Source: Lachnospiraceae bacterium UBA3845 (GTDB lineage Bacteria > Bacillota > Clostridia > Lachnospirales > Lachnospiraceae). From it: a DNA stretch of 5,547 nt. A program made the position numbers and the translations under genes. The stretch spans positions 1 through 5,547 of the forward strand of contig DGHP01000150.1 in the NCBI GenBank assembly GCA_002392705.1, given 5' to 3'. The notes under the pieces were generated by a model that saw nothing but the letters and a program-made list of their open reading frames with translations, ran no database searches and was not told where the DNA came from. Each line of letters opens with the position of its first letter. The first letter of the stretch is position 1. Shown here piece by piece: positions 1-5,547 of this stretch.

Positions 1-715
1 CAAAGGCGCCTCCCATAATGGTAAAAGATCTGTGCCCGCACTCCATACTGTCTTCCAGAAGCTGTTCCTCAAAAAGAGGCAGTGAGCTAAAATCCCCCTT
101 ACCCATGACCTCCATGATCTTTGCATCATATCGGGGGCCTTCCGGACGGTAACCGTACGGCCCGTCTTTTTTCTGGCAGTGGCTCAGATCGCCGCTTGCA
201 AGAAACACGCATCTCCTCCCTGTTCTGTCAACCGCCTTCCGGATCAGTTTTCCGAATTCCCAATGGCTTCTCAGCGGCAGCCCGGACAGGCCGATCCGGA
301 CCAGCCTGTAATCCCGGTAACACTGATTGATAAAATACAGCGGAACCATCGTCCCGTGATCCAGCTGCGGATCCCGCTCTCCCATGGTCCCCGCAGGAAA
401 ACCTGCCTCGTCCGCGGCCTCTGAGACCGCGGCCGCAAGTTCCTTGTCATAGTCTGCAGAAAAGCGTACCTTCCCCGCTCCAAAACGTCTGAAATCACCC
501 TCCGCATGTGTTCCGGGAGAAATGTGGAAATAATCGCGGTACATCAGCGCATGGGGAGACGTCACAAGAATCGTCTCCGGCTTCAGGGCTGCAATATCCT
601 CCGCGACCTCCCGGAATGCATCCAGAGTCGCCTGAATCTTCTTTTCCTCGCCCCGGCCGATCTCATGAACCGCGATCGGCGGATGCGGAACCATATATCC
701 GGCAATGACCGCCAT
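1..715 (-). CDS. LigB-domain (class III extradiol dioxygenase-like) AmmeMemoRadiSam protein, N-terminal part
   Basis: Partial gene: 238 codons are open from the ATG at 715-713 to the window edge, so the C-terminus is missing. The protein starts MAVIAGYMVPHPPIAVHEIG, which I recognise as the start of the LigB-like domain in clostridial 'AmmeMemoRadiSam system protein A'; in those proteins an AMMECR1 domain follows, here presumably outside the window. Visible candidate metal or active-site residues are His11 in VPHPP, His55 in TSPHA, His120 in LDHG and His179 in SGDLSH, with Glu225 in ECGHRSF near the end. The LigB fold binds a divalent metal and opens aromatic rings in true dioxygenases, but no substrate is established for this branch, which usually occurs with a MEMO-like protein and a radical SAM protein. 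The start is supported by a purine-rich AGAAAGGG about ten bases upstream. The 172-bp gap after the hydrolase gene suggests a separate transcription unit. Family call is firm; biochemical role is unknown. Confidence 0.85.
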   Translation of the reverse strand, partial: MAVIAGYMVPHPPIAVHEIGRGEEKKIQATLDAFREVAEDIAALKPETILVTSPHALMYRDYFHISPGTHAEGDFRRFGAGKVRFSADYDKELAAAVSEAADEAGFPAGTMGERDPQLDHGTMVPLYFINQCYRDYRLVRIGLSGLPLRSHWEFGKLIRKAVDRTGRRCVFLASGDLSHCQKKDGPYGYRPEGPRYDAKIMEVMGKGDFSSLPLFEEQLLEDSMECGHRSFTIMGGAF

Positions 716-887
716 CTTATCACGCCCTTTCTTCTCTGAATTTAATTCCGGATTCTCAGTCAGATCAACATTTTAACCGCGAAAAGTTTCAAGGCCTGTC
801 CGGATTGGAAAATACACACTTGCAATCGTCATCCGGCCGGCGGAAGATCTCAGAATCGGACATACAGAAAAAGATCTCCCTCCTGCC
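716..887. other. Intergenic spacer between hydrolase and LigB-type gene
   Basis: This 172-bp stretch is AT-richer than the flanking genes and holds no gene that I can support. Read on the minus strand, a weak 8-bp stem with a G-U pair can form just after the hydrolase stop (GGGAGATC near 876-883 with GATCTTCC near 843-850), but no T-run follows it in the position a rho-independent terminator needs. A ribosome-binding stretch for the LigB-type gene lies near 723-731. The words GCCTGTCC (794-801) and GGAAAATA (807-814) also occur, directly joined, in the leader of the hydrolase gene. Confidence 0.6.
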
Positions 888-3827
888 TCAGCTGTAAAGT
901 CTCATCGCCTCCGCAATTTCCGGATATACAAAGCTGCAGCTCTTCCTGTCAATAATCGCGAAATTCTCCCCGTCCCCGCTGACGGAACCGTTGTCCCACC
1001 AGATGCAGGGGATGCCGTGCGCTTTCGCGTAGGCGGTAAAATACGCGGCATACTCCACCCTTGCCCTCAGGTTTTCGTTCCGGTTCGTAGCTCCGAATTC
1101 GCCCACCACCACAGGGATTCCGTTCTGAATGAATTTTTTATAGAGCTGGTTGACAAACCAGTTGATATCCTTCGTATCGCCCATCTTCGATGCGGAAAAG
1201 GCAGAAGTCCCGCCCGGCTCCAGGGCAAAATTGTAAGGCCGGTAAGCATGTACGGACACGATGATGCGGTTTTCGAATCCGCCGGGATCCTCCGGCAGGA
1301 CAAAATCATCCGTCAGGACGCCCTCCGGGCAGGCGCAGTAGCCCGGGCACATCAGATAGCGGGAAGAATTGGATCCGCCTGCCGCCCGGACCGTATTCAC
1401 AAAGAGCTGGTTCAGGGCATTGATGTTCCGGACCGCTTCCTCCTGATCCGGGTCCCCTTCCATGATATACCATTCATAGCGGTGCCCCACCAGCCGCGGC
1501 TCATTCATCGCCTCAAAAATCAGATGCTCGTCATAGTCCGCGAAGCGCTCCGCAAGCTGCTCCCAGATATGCCTTACAAATTCAGACGAGCGCTCCATGT
1601 GCGCCTCATCCGGATACAGCGCGTCCGAAGACAGGTCATTGTCGTGATGGATATTCAGGATCACATACATCCCTTCCTCCATGCACATATCCGTGATTTC
1701 CTGAACCCGGTCAAGCCAGACATCATGAATCCGGTCATTTTCCCCCAGATGGCCGTGCCAGGTGACAGGTATCCGCACCGTCTCAAATCCCGCCTCATGC
1801 ACCGCGTGAATCAGTTCCGGGGTTGTCTTCACCTTCTGCCAGGCCGTCTCGGCGCTCAGATCGTCTTTGATCGAATCGTTGAAGGCATCCATGGTATTTC
1901 CCAGATTCCAGCCGGTCTTCATACTGCCGGTAAATGCCAGGCCATCGTTCTCAGGAAGTTCCTCCATCGGTATGGAGAGCTCCGGTATCATGGCATCCGC
2001 TTTCAGATCCGCGCTCCCGTCCGCAGCCCCGTCTTCTCCGCCGAGGACTTCGATCAGCACGTCATCGATAAAGATGTCCGCGCTCCCGTCCGTCTCCACG
2101 TAGAGCGAAGCGCTGCCCCATTCCGCCGGTACCTTGAAGACCGCGTCCAGCAGAGTCCAGTCCCCATCCGAAGCCGTCCGCAGAAGTTCCTTCGTTTCAC
2201 CGCCCTCCAGTCCGAAGCGGATCTCGCTGTCCGCCGTTTTTACATAGTACTGCACATGAAGCTGTTTCCCGATCCAGGAATTGATCTCCTGCTTCACCGC
2301 CGCGTCCTGCTCATTTCTCTGAACCCGCAGGGCGAAGCCCAGGGCCGCCCCTTCCGTATGGTTCTCGCTGTGTACCAGAACGAGTATGGACTGATGCCCG
2401 CTCCCCCGGCTGTAAAATCCGACGGAATCCGGGGGAACCGTGACCGTAGTCCCGCCTTCCTTATAGGGTTCGAAATCGATCTTCTTCGATCCTGCGGAAA
2501 GGGAAGGCCCGGTCACTGCAGCGCTGAATTCCTCTCCCTTCGCGGCGGCAAGCACCGCGTCAAAGGAAGGCTTTTTCTCCAGATTTCCCCTCAGAAGCAG
2601 AGGATTCGCTCCTTTTCTCCAGGAAGCGTCGTCCGTCAGCCCCCAGAAGGTCACGGAAGTCAGATTGACTCCGTTCCTGCGCTCCTCAAGCAATGCCTTG
2701 AAGAAATCATAATAGAACTCTGCCTGACGGGGTTCCGCCATGCTGCCCGAGGCCGTCTCTCCCACATCCAGCTCCGTGATATGAACAAGATGAACCGCTT
2801 CATCGTACCTTCTGAGCGCCCTGACATACTGGTCCAGGTTCTGGGTATCATCCAGGTGCCCCTGCATCCCGATCCCGTCCAGCAGGCCGTCCCCGAAGAT
2901 CGTTCCGTCCCCGTCCTCCCGGATCGCGAAGCTCTCCGCCATGAACTGTCCGGCATTGTACACGTCCTCCGTCAGGAAACGGATGATAGCGCCGCAGCGC
3001 TTTTCGTACCATTCATTGTAATCATTGTAAAACAGCAGCGGACGGATCGGCGACAGATCGTCCGTCTCCGGGTCCAGCCCGTAAAGGGCAGCGTATTTTT
3101 CCGAAAAGGCAAGCTCCGCCTCCCGGGCAAAGAGGAAGCTGTAGTAGAGGTATTCCGGCCCTATGATCCGGTACCAGAGGCTCCTGCGCAGGCCGTCCTC
3201 CTGCCCCTCATCCGCGGCTTCATTCACCACGTCCCAGGCATAGATAACGTCCGCGAACCCCTTGGCGTAAGTGTATTCCAGCACACCGTAAATATAAGTT
3301 CTGAGCCGTTCAATCAGCGTTTCACGGTCCACAAGGCAGTCCTCATCAAGCTCTGCCTGATCGGAATAACTGACCTTGCCGCCTGACAGCGGCTGAAAGT
3401 TTTTCGCGAAAATGGCAGGATTCACCTGGCTGTGCCAGACCAGCACATGCCCACGCACGGGCATTTTGTTGTCCCTGGCCCAGATCAGAAGCTCCTCCGC
3501 AGCCGGGTCTGCCCGGAAAAGCGTCGGGGAAGAAGGATCAAAATTGTAGGCCGGCTTCAGCTCATTTCCGAAAGTCATGCTGCTGAAAAAACGCCGAATC
3601 AGGTCCTCCTTGGCTTCATTTCCGATCTCCGCCGTCGGATCGTTCCAGTGGTCGATGGCCTGCACCGCCACCCCGATCCGGAAATCCTCCGAATAAGCTT
3701 CCGCCAGTGATTCATAGGCGGAGGTATCCGCATATTCCGCTGCCTCTGTACGCATCGTGTTTCCTCCCGTGCACAGCCCCGCAATGAAAACCAATGAAAG
3801 CAGTCCTGCCAAAATCCGTTTTACCAT
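888..3827 (-). CDS. Secreted bifunctional GH10 xylanase - CBM - GH5 endo-beta-1,4-glucanase
   Basis: Complete 979-residue gene. Residues 1-30 form a Sec signal peptide (MVKR, hydrophobic run, likely cut near TEA-AEYA). Residues 45-427 are a GH10 domain: FGNELKP (87-92), GHVLVWHSQ (126-134), acid/base Glu203 in WDVVNEA, NDYN (268-271), nucleophile Glu352 in ITELDV, and FWGLTDDASW (394-403). Residues 447-596 look like a beta-sandwich carbohydrate-binding module of the CBM4/9/22 kind, opening with DFEPY and ending IFIDDVLIEV. A short acidic linker leads to a GH5 domain (627-975), subfamily 4-like: GWNLGNTMDAF, VRIPVTW, ILNIHHD, acid/base Glu776 in FEAMNEPR, SVHAYRPYNF, nucleophile Glu910 in VVVGEFGA, and CIWWDNG. 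All expected catalytic residues are present in both domains. There is no dockerin, SLH or sortase motif, so it is probably a free secreted enzyme. GGAG seven bases before the ATG supports the start. Expected activities are endo-xylanase plus endoglucanase, lichenase or xyloglucanase; the exact GH5 substrate is inferred. Confidence 0.95.
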   Translation of the reverse strand: MVKRILAGLLSLVFIAGLCTGGNTMRTEAAEYADTSAYESLAEAYSEDFRIGVAVQAIDHWNDPTAEIGNEAKEDLIRRFFSSMTFGNELKPAYNFDPSSPTLFRADPAAEELLIWARDNKMPVRGHVLVWHSQVNPAIFAKNFQPLSGGKVSYSDQAELDEDCLVDRETLIERLRTYIYGVLEYTYAKGFADVIYAWDVVNEAADEGQEDGLRRSLWYRIIGPEYLYYSFLFAREAELAFSEKYAALYGLDPETDDLSPIRPLLFYNDYNEWYEKRCGAIIRFLTEDVYNAGQFMAESFAIREDGDGTIFGDGLLDGIGMQGHLDDTQNLDQYVRALRRYDEAVHLVHITELDVGETASGSMAEPRQAEFYYDFFKALLEERRNGVNLTSVTFWGLTDDASWRKGANPLLLRGNLEKKPSFDAVLAAAKGEEFSAAVTGPSLSAGSKKIDFEPYKEGGTTVTVPPDSVGFYSRGSGHQSILVLVHSENHTEGAALGFALRVQRNEQDAAVKQEINSWIGKQLHVQYYVKTADSEIRFGLEGGETKELLRTASDGDWTLLDAVFKVPAEWGSASLYVETDGSADIFIDDVLIEVLGGEDGAADGSADLKADAMIPELSIPMEELPENDGLAFTGSMKTGWNLGNTMDAFNDSIKDDLSAETAWQKVKTTPELIHAVHEAGFETVRIPVTWHGHLGENDRIHDVWLDRVQEITDMCMEEGMYVILNIHHDNDLSSDALYPDEAHMERSSEFVRHIWEQLAERFADYDEHLIFEAMNEPRLVGHRYEWYIMEGDPDQEEAVRNINALNQLFVNTVRAAGGSNSSRYLMCPGYCACPEGVLTDDFVLPEDPGGFENRIIVSVHAYRPYNFALEPGGTSAFSASKMGDTKDINWFVNQLYKKFIQNGIPVVVGEFGATNRNENLRARVEYAAYFTAYAKAHGIPCIWWDNGSVSGDGENFAIIDRKSCSFVYPEIAEAMRLYS
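2008..2092 (-). repeat. 16-bp direct repeat at the CBM-linker junction
   Basis: The 16-mer TCCGCGCTCCCGTCCG (plus-strand reading) occurs at 2008-2023 and again at 2077-2092. The copies are 69 bp (23 codons) apart, so in frame; both encode DGSAD, at residues 580-584 (end of the carbohydrate-binding module) and 603-607 (linker). The linker may have arisen by a small in-frame duplication, or this may be repeated codon choice in a low-complexity segment. Confidence 0.55.
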
Positions 3828-3834
3828 CCTCTTT

Positions 3835-3838
3835 CTCC
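3835..3838 (-). promoter_or_regulatory. Ribosome binding site of the GH10-GH5 gene
   Basis: On the minus strand GGAG lies seven bases before the ATG at 3827-3825, with a further AGGAG slightly upstream. This supports the chosen start, which also puts the signal peptide exactly at the N-terminus. Confidence 0.65.
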
Positions 3839-3892
3839 GCTCCTGTCTCCTGTCAGAATCAGTCCCTGCTCCGCCTGTCCGGAAAATAGAAA

Positions 3893-3969
3893 TCCGGTCT
3901 GCGGTTTCTCCCGATCAGCGATTTCGTCCGGTCTGCGGTTTCTCCCGATCAGCGGCTTCTCCCAGTCAG
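3893..3969 (-). repeat. 34-bp-period tandem repeat spanning the stop codon of the U32-like gene
   Basis: Two identical 28-bp copies lie at 3893-3920 and 3927-3954, giving a 34-bp period. A core of 18 bases (plus strand GCGGTTTCTCCCGATCAG) is at 3901-3918 and 3935-3952, and a third, diverged copy with 15 of 18 matches is at 3952-3969. The TGA stop of the upstream gene (3951-3949) lies inside the middle copy, so the repeat covers the last codons of that gene and half of the spacer before the hydrolase. It could be a simple slippage duplication or a multi-site regulatory element ahead of the hydrolase; the sequence alone does not decide. Confidence 0.85.
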
Positions 3970-4851
3970 CCTCGCCAGTGTCTTCTCCAGCCGGTCCTTA
4001 ATAAAAGGCCTGTCCTTCTCTTTCACCAGATAGTAAAGGTACGACTCCTTCACCAGCTCAATCGGGAGCCCCCGGCCCACCAGCTTGAAATTGCGGTAGC
4101 CCCGCTCCGCATACGCCCCGACCTCATCCGCCGTCAGAAATGCCGGACGCTTTCTGATCTCCGAAAAGCTCGGCTTTGTGGTCCGGTTCGGGCAGGGAAA
4201 GACCGTTCCCTTCTCAAATTCCAGCTGCATGCGGGATTCATCGGCGTAATGCTCTTTTCGCTTCGGACATCCCGGGAAACAGATCTCATCCACCAGGATC
4301 TCGATCCGGCCGGCCTGTGGCTCCAGCGCCTTCAGCACCTCTTCGTTATGGTTCAGGTCATAATCCAGCACCACCAGCAGATAATCCCTCTCAAGTTCCC
4401 GCTCCAGTTCTTCCAGCGAAGTAATCCGCTTGGTCGTTGAGGAAATGTAGGCAAAATCCGGATACTTCCTCCGCAGATAGTCTTCCAGCAGCTGCGTATT
4501 TACCAGAACCTGGTTTTTGCCATTGTCCGCCAGGCGCATGATCAGGTTGCAGTAGGTATCCTGCAGATGCTCCTGCTGAAGCAGCGAATTCGTCCAGGTA
4601 AAGCGCACGGGGACGTCCATCCGGTTGTAGGTGGAGATGATCTTCTCCATATCCCCCTTCGAAGTCAGCCCGAATACGGCGCGGCCGCCGTTCCAGATCG
4701 CGCCCGGAAAGGTCCCGTACACACTGCCGATCCGGTAATTCTCACGGAACTTCTCCGGATAATCCTTCATAAGCTTTATGATGATCTGGTTCATATAAAA
4801 GTGAATATAGAATCCCGGCAGGTGCCAGTAGATCAGTTTATTGTCCTCCAT
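3949..4851 (-). CDS. Uncharacterised protein, possibly U32 peptidase-like TIM barrel with Fe-S-type cysteines
   Basis: This 300-residue protein starts MEDNKLIYWHLPGFYIHFYM. I recognise the style (a LPGFY start, an IGSVYGTFPGAIWNGG segment, ISSTTK, LDYDLNH, and ICFPGCPKRKEHY) from unnamed clostridial proteins but know no established function. The late segment YRNFKLVGRG and the cysteine block resemble U32-family proteins. Four cysteines (101, 191, 195, 220, the middle pair as C-x3-C) could bind an Fe-S cluster, as in the U32 relatives UbiU and UbiV; this is inference. There is no signal peptide or membrane segment, so it is probably cytoplasmic. The frame is open 39 codons further upstream to 4968, but AAGGAG nine bases before 4851 and the family-like N-terminus favour the shorter form. 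It sits between a sugar-binding protein and a secreted hydrolase on the same strand, which may point to saccharide metabolism or regulation. Gene reality is firm; function is open. Confidence 0.85.
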   Translation of the reverse strand: MEDNKLIYWHLPGFYIHFYMNQIIIKLMKDYPEKFRENYRIGSVYGTFPGAIWNGGRAVFGLTSKGDMEKIISTYNRMDVPVRFTWTNSLLQQEHLQDTYCNLIMRLADNGKNQVLVNTQLLEDYLRRKYPDFAYISSTTKRITSLEELERELERDYLLVVLDYDLNHNEEVLKALEPQAGRIEILVDEICFPGCPKRKEHYADESRMQLEFEKGTVFPCPNRTTKPSFSEIRKRPAFLTADEVGAYAERGYRNFKLVGRGLPIELVKESYLYYLVKEKDRPFIKDRLEKTLARLTGRSR

Positions 4852-4860
4852 CTGCAGCCT

Positions 4861-4866
4861 CTCCTT
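4861..4866 (-). promoter_or_regulatory. Ribosome binding site deciding the start of the U32-like gene
   Basis: AAGGAG on the minus strand stands nine bases before the ATG at 4851-4849. The in-frame ATG pair at 4968-4963 has no comparable purine run before it and lies at the foot of a strong stem-loop, so 4851 is the better start. Confidence 0.7.
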
Positions 4867-4877
4867 CTGCTTTGCGG

Positions 4878-4903
4878 CGGCGCGATATTCCGGCGCGATA
4901 TTC
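4878..4903. repeat. Perfect 13-bp tandem duplication
   Basis: CGGCGCGATATTC (plus strand) occurs twice head to tail, at 4878-4890 and 4891-4903, about 27 bp upstream of the U32-like start codon. Because 13 is not a multiple of three, the copies read in different frames, which fits a non-coding leader rather than an N-terminal extension. It could be a paired protein-binding site or a replication-slippage product. Confidence 0.85.
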
Positions 4904-4970
4904 AAAACCCTTTGCACCTCTGGCTGGCAGGCCCGCTTCGGCTCCGGGGCTTTTGACCTTTCCATCATAC

Positions 4971-5013
4971 AGATAGCAGGGGCGATTTGTCAGCCAGACC
5001 GCTCCTGCTATCT
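4971..5013 (-). other. Stem-loop between binding-protein gene and U32-like gene (proximal)
   Basis: AGATAGCAGG at 4971-4980 is a perfect inverted complement of CCTGCTATCT at 5004-5013. The stem extends inward by four pairs, one of them a G-T pair (4981-4984 with 5000-5003), giving about 14 pairs around a 15-base loop. On the transcribed minus strand no T-run follows it, so it is not a canonical terminator. Position and strength suit an intercistronic RNA processing or stabilising structure, or an attenuator. Confidence 0.7.
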
Positions 5014-5016
5014 CCC

Positions 5017-5042
5017 GCGGCAGGAAGCATGCTTCCCGCCGC
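5017..5042 (-). other. Near-perfect 26-bp palindrome after the binding-protein gene (distal)
   Basis: The two 13-base halves meet between 5029 and 5030 and pair at every position but one (5022 with 5037), which is a G-U pair in minus-strand RNA. It starts 34 bp after the binding-protein stop codon and abuts the neighbouring stem-loop at 4971-5013. No T-run follows on the minus strand. It may protect the 3' end of the upstream message, or be a DNA-level protein-binding palindrome. Confidence 0.7.
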
Positions 5043-5076
5043 ATTTCATGTTCCTAGAAAATGCCTCTTATCCGGA

Positions 5077-5547
5077 TTACTTATTCGCCTCATCCACATA
5101 AGCTTTCCAGGTATCGCGGATCGCTTCAACCTGTTCGGAAACAACAGCGCCCGGAGCGATGTTCCATACGAACTGCTCGCCAAGGCTCAGGTTCGGGATT
5201 AGGCCGTGATAAGCGATGGTTCCGTGATCTTCTTCCATCATCATCGGGATGGTCTCATCGATCGCGCGCATGTCAAAGATACCTGCCGCCGCCGCGGAAA
5301 GATCCATGTAATCCTCATAGCCTGCCGGCTGATCGGTATAGAGGTTCCACGCAAATGCCAGCTTCCATGCCTTGTCCGCGTCATAGCAGGCCGGGATGGC
5401 AACCGGGTTGTTGGACCAGACGTTGACGTAATCTTCTCTCTGCGGTCCCTTCGGGAACATGACGAATCCGACTTCGTCTTCCATATCCTGCAGGAAGTTT
5501 CCGGGAGTTCCGGCATACTCATCCTCTACCATGAAAGCGGCCTGGCC
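5077..5547 (-). CDS. Carbohydrate ABC transporter extracellular substrate-binding protein, C-terminal part
   Basis: The last 156 residues and TAA stop of a gene whose start lies beyond the window. The segment VGFVMFPKGPQREDYVNVWS, then NPVAIPACYDADKAWKLAFAWNLYTDQPAGYEDY and the ending VEAIRDTWKAYVDEANK, are typical of the C-terminal lobe of family 1 / SBP_bac_8-type solute-binding proteins (usually 420-550 residues) that deliver oligosaccharides to ABC importers. In Gram-positive bacteria these are lipoproteins on the outer face of the membrane; the lipobox would be outside the window. No permease gene follows, so permeases must be upstream or elsewhere. A secreted xylanase/glucanase on the same strand suggests plant-polysaccharide oligosaccharides as ligand, but specificity cannot be read from this fragment. 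Confidence 0.85.
   Translation of the reverse strand, partial: GQAAFMVEDEYAGTPGNFLQDMEDEVGFVMFPKGPQREDYVNVWSNNPVAIPACYDADKAWKLAFAWNLYTDQPAGYEDYMDLSAAAAGIFDMRAIDETIPMMMEEDHGTIAYHGLIPNLSLGEQFVWNIAPGAVVSEQVEAIRDTWKAYVDEANK

Noticed and set aside
740..768. Possible promoter for the LigB-type gene on the minus strand: TTGATC, 17-bp spacer, TTAAAT.
   Set aside because: Each hexamer matches the consensus at only four of six positions, and such matches are common in AT-richer spacers; it is possible but not supportable.
841..887. Possible rho-independent terminator after the hydrolase gene.
   Set aside because: The 8-bp stem has a long loop and the T-run lies inside the loop rather than after the stem.
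1017..3386. A 789-codon open frame on the plus strand, antisense to the hydrolase gene.
   Set aside because: It is codon-aligned with the hydrolase gene, so its stops could come only from sense codons TTA, CTA and TCA, which this GC-rich gene rarely uses; it ends at a TCA for Ser148. The translation shows no recognisable motifs, while the sense frame is a complete GH10-GH5 enzyme.
3762..3827. Possible lipoprotein signal at IAGLC in the hydrolase N-terminus.
   Set aside because: The residue before the cysteine is Leu rather than Gly, Ala or Ser, so the lipobox is not met; a signal peptidase I site near TEA-AEYA fits better.
3757..4440. Plus-strand open frame of 227 codons across the hydrolase start and the U32-like gene.
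   Set aside because: It overlaps two well-supported minus-strand genes and a repeat-bearing spacer, and its translation is Arg/Pro/Leu-rich without domain motifs, as expected of an antisense shadow.
4852..4968. A 39-residue N-terminal extension of the U32-like gene starting at an ATG pair.
   Set aside because: No ribosome binding site precedes it, it begins at the foot of a strong stem-loop, contains a 13-bp duplication read in two frames, and the family-like N-terminus begins at the internal ATG with a good AAGGAG.

Overview
The window comes from a fairly GC-rich bacterium, most likely a plant-fibre-degrading member of the Clostridia (Lachnospiraceae-like, gut or rumen). Three things suggest this: a secreted GH10/GH5 plant cell-wall hydrolase, a sugar-type ABC transporter binding protein, and a LigB-type protein of the kind found in Clostridia in the AmmeMemoRadiSam set. 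Taxonomy is inferred from protein style only.

All four genes lie on the minus strand, so transcription runs from high to low coordinates. In that order they are: (1) 5077-5547, the last 156 residues of an extracellular carbohydrate ABC transporter substrate-binding protein; (2) 4852-5076, a 225-bp spacer with two adjacent strong stem-loops and a 13-bp tandem duplication; (3) 3949-4851, a 300-residue protein of a poorly characterised family that I tentatively relate to the U32 peptidase-like TIM barrels with Fe-S-type cysteines; (4) 3828-3948, a spacer with a 34-bp-period repeat that runs across the stop codon of gene 3; (5) 888-3827, a 979-residue secreted GH10 - carbohydrate-binding module - GH5 enzyme; (6) 716-887, an AT-richer spacer; (7) 1-715, the N-terminal 238 residues of a LigB-domain AmmeMemoRadiSam protein, cut by the window edge.

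The simplest functional reading is a saccharide-use locus. The two-headed enzyme would cut xylan (GH10) and a beta-1,4-glucan or xyloglucan (GH5) outside the cell, and the binding protein would capture released oligosaccharides. The U32-like gene between them has no obvious role and is the least understood part of the window. The LigB gene starts after a 172-bp gap and is probably a separate unit. No RNA genes, CRISPR arrays, insertion sequences or convincing promoters or rho-independent terminators were found. The very long open frame antisense to the enzyme is explained by codon usage.
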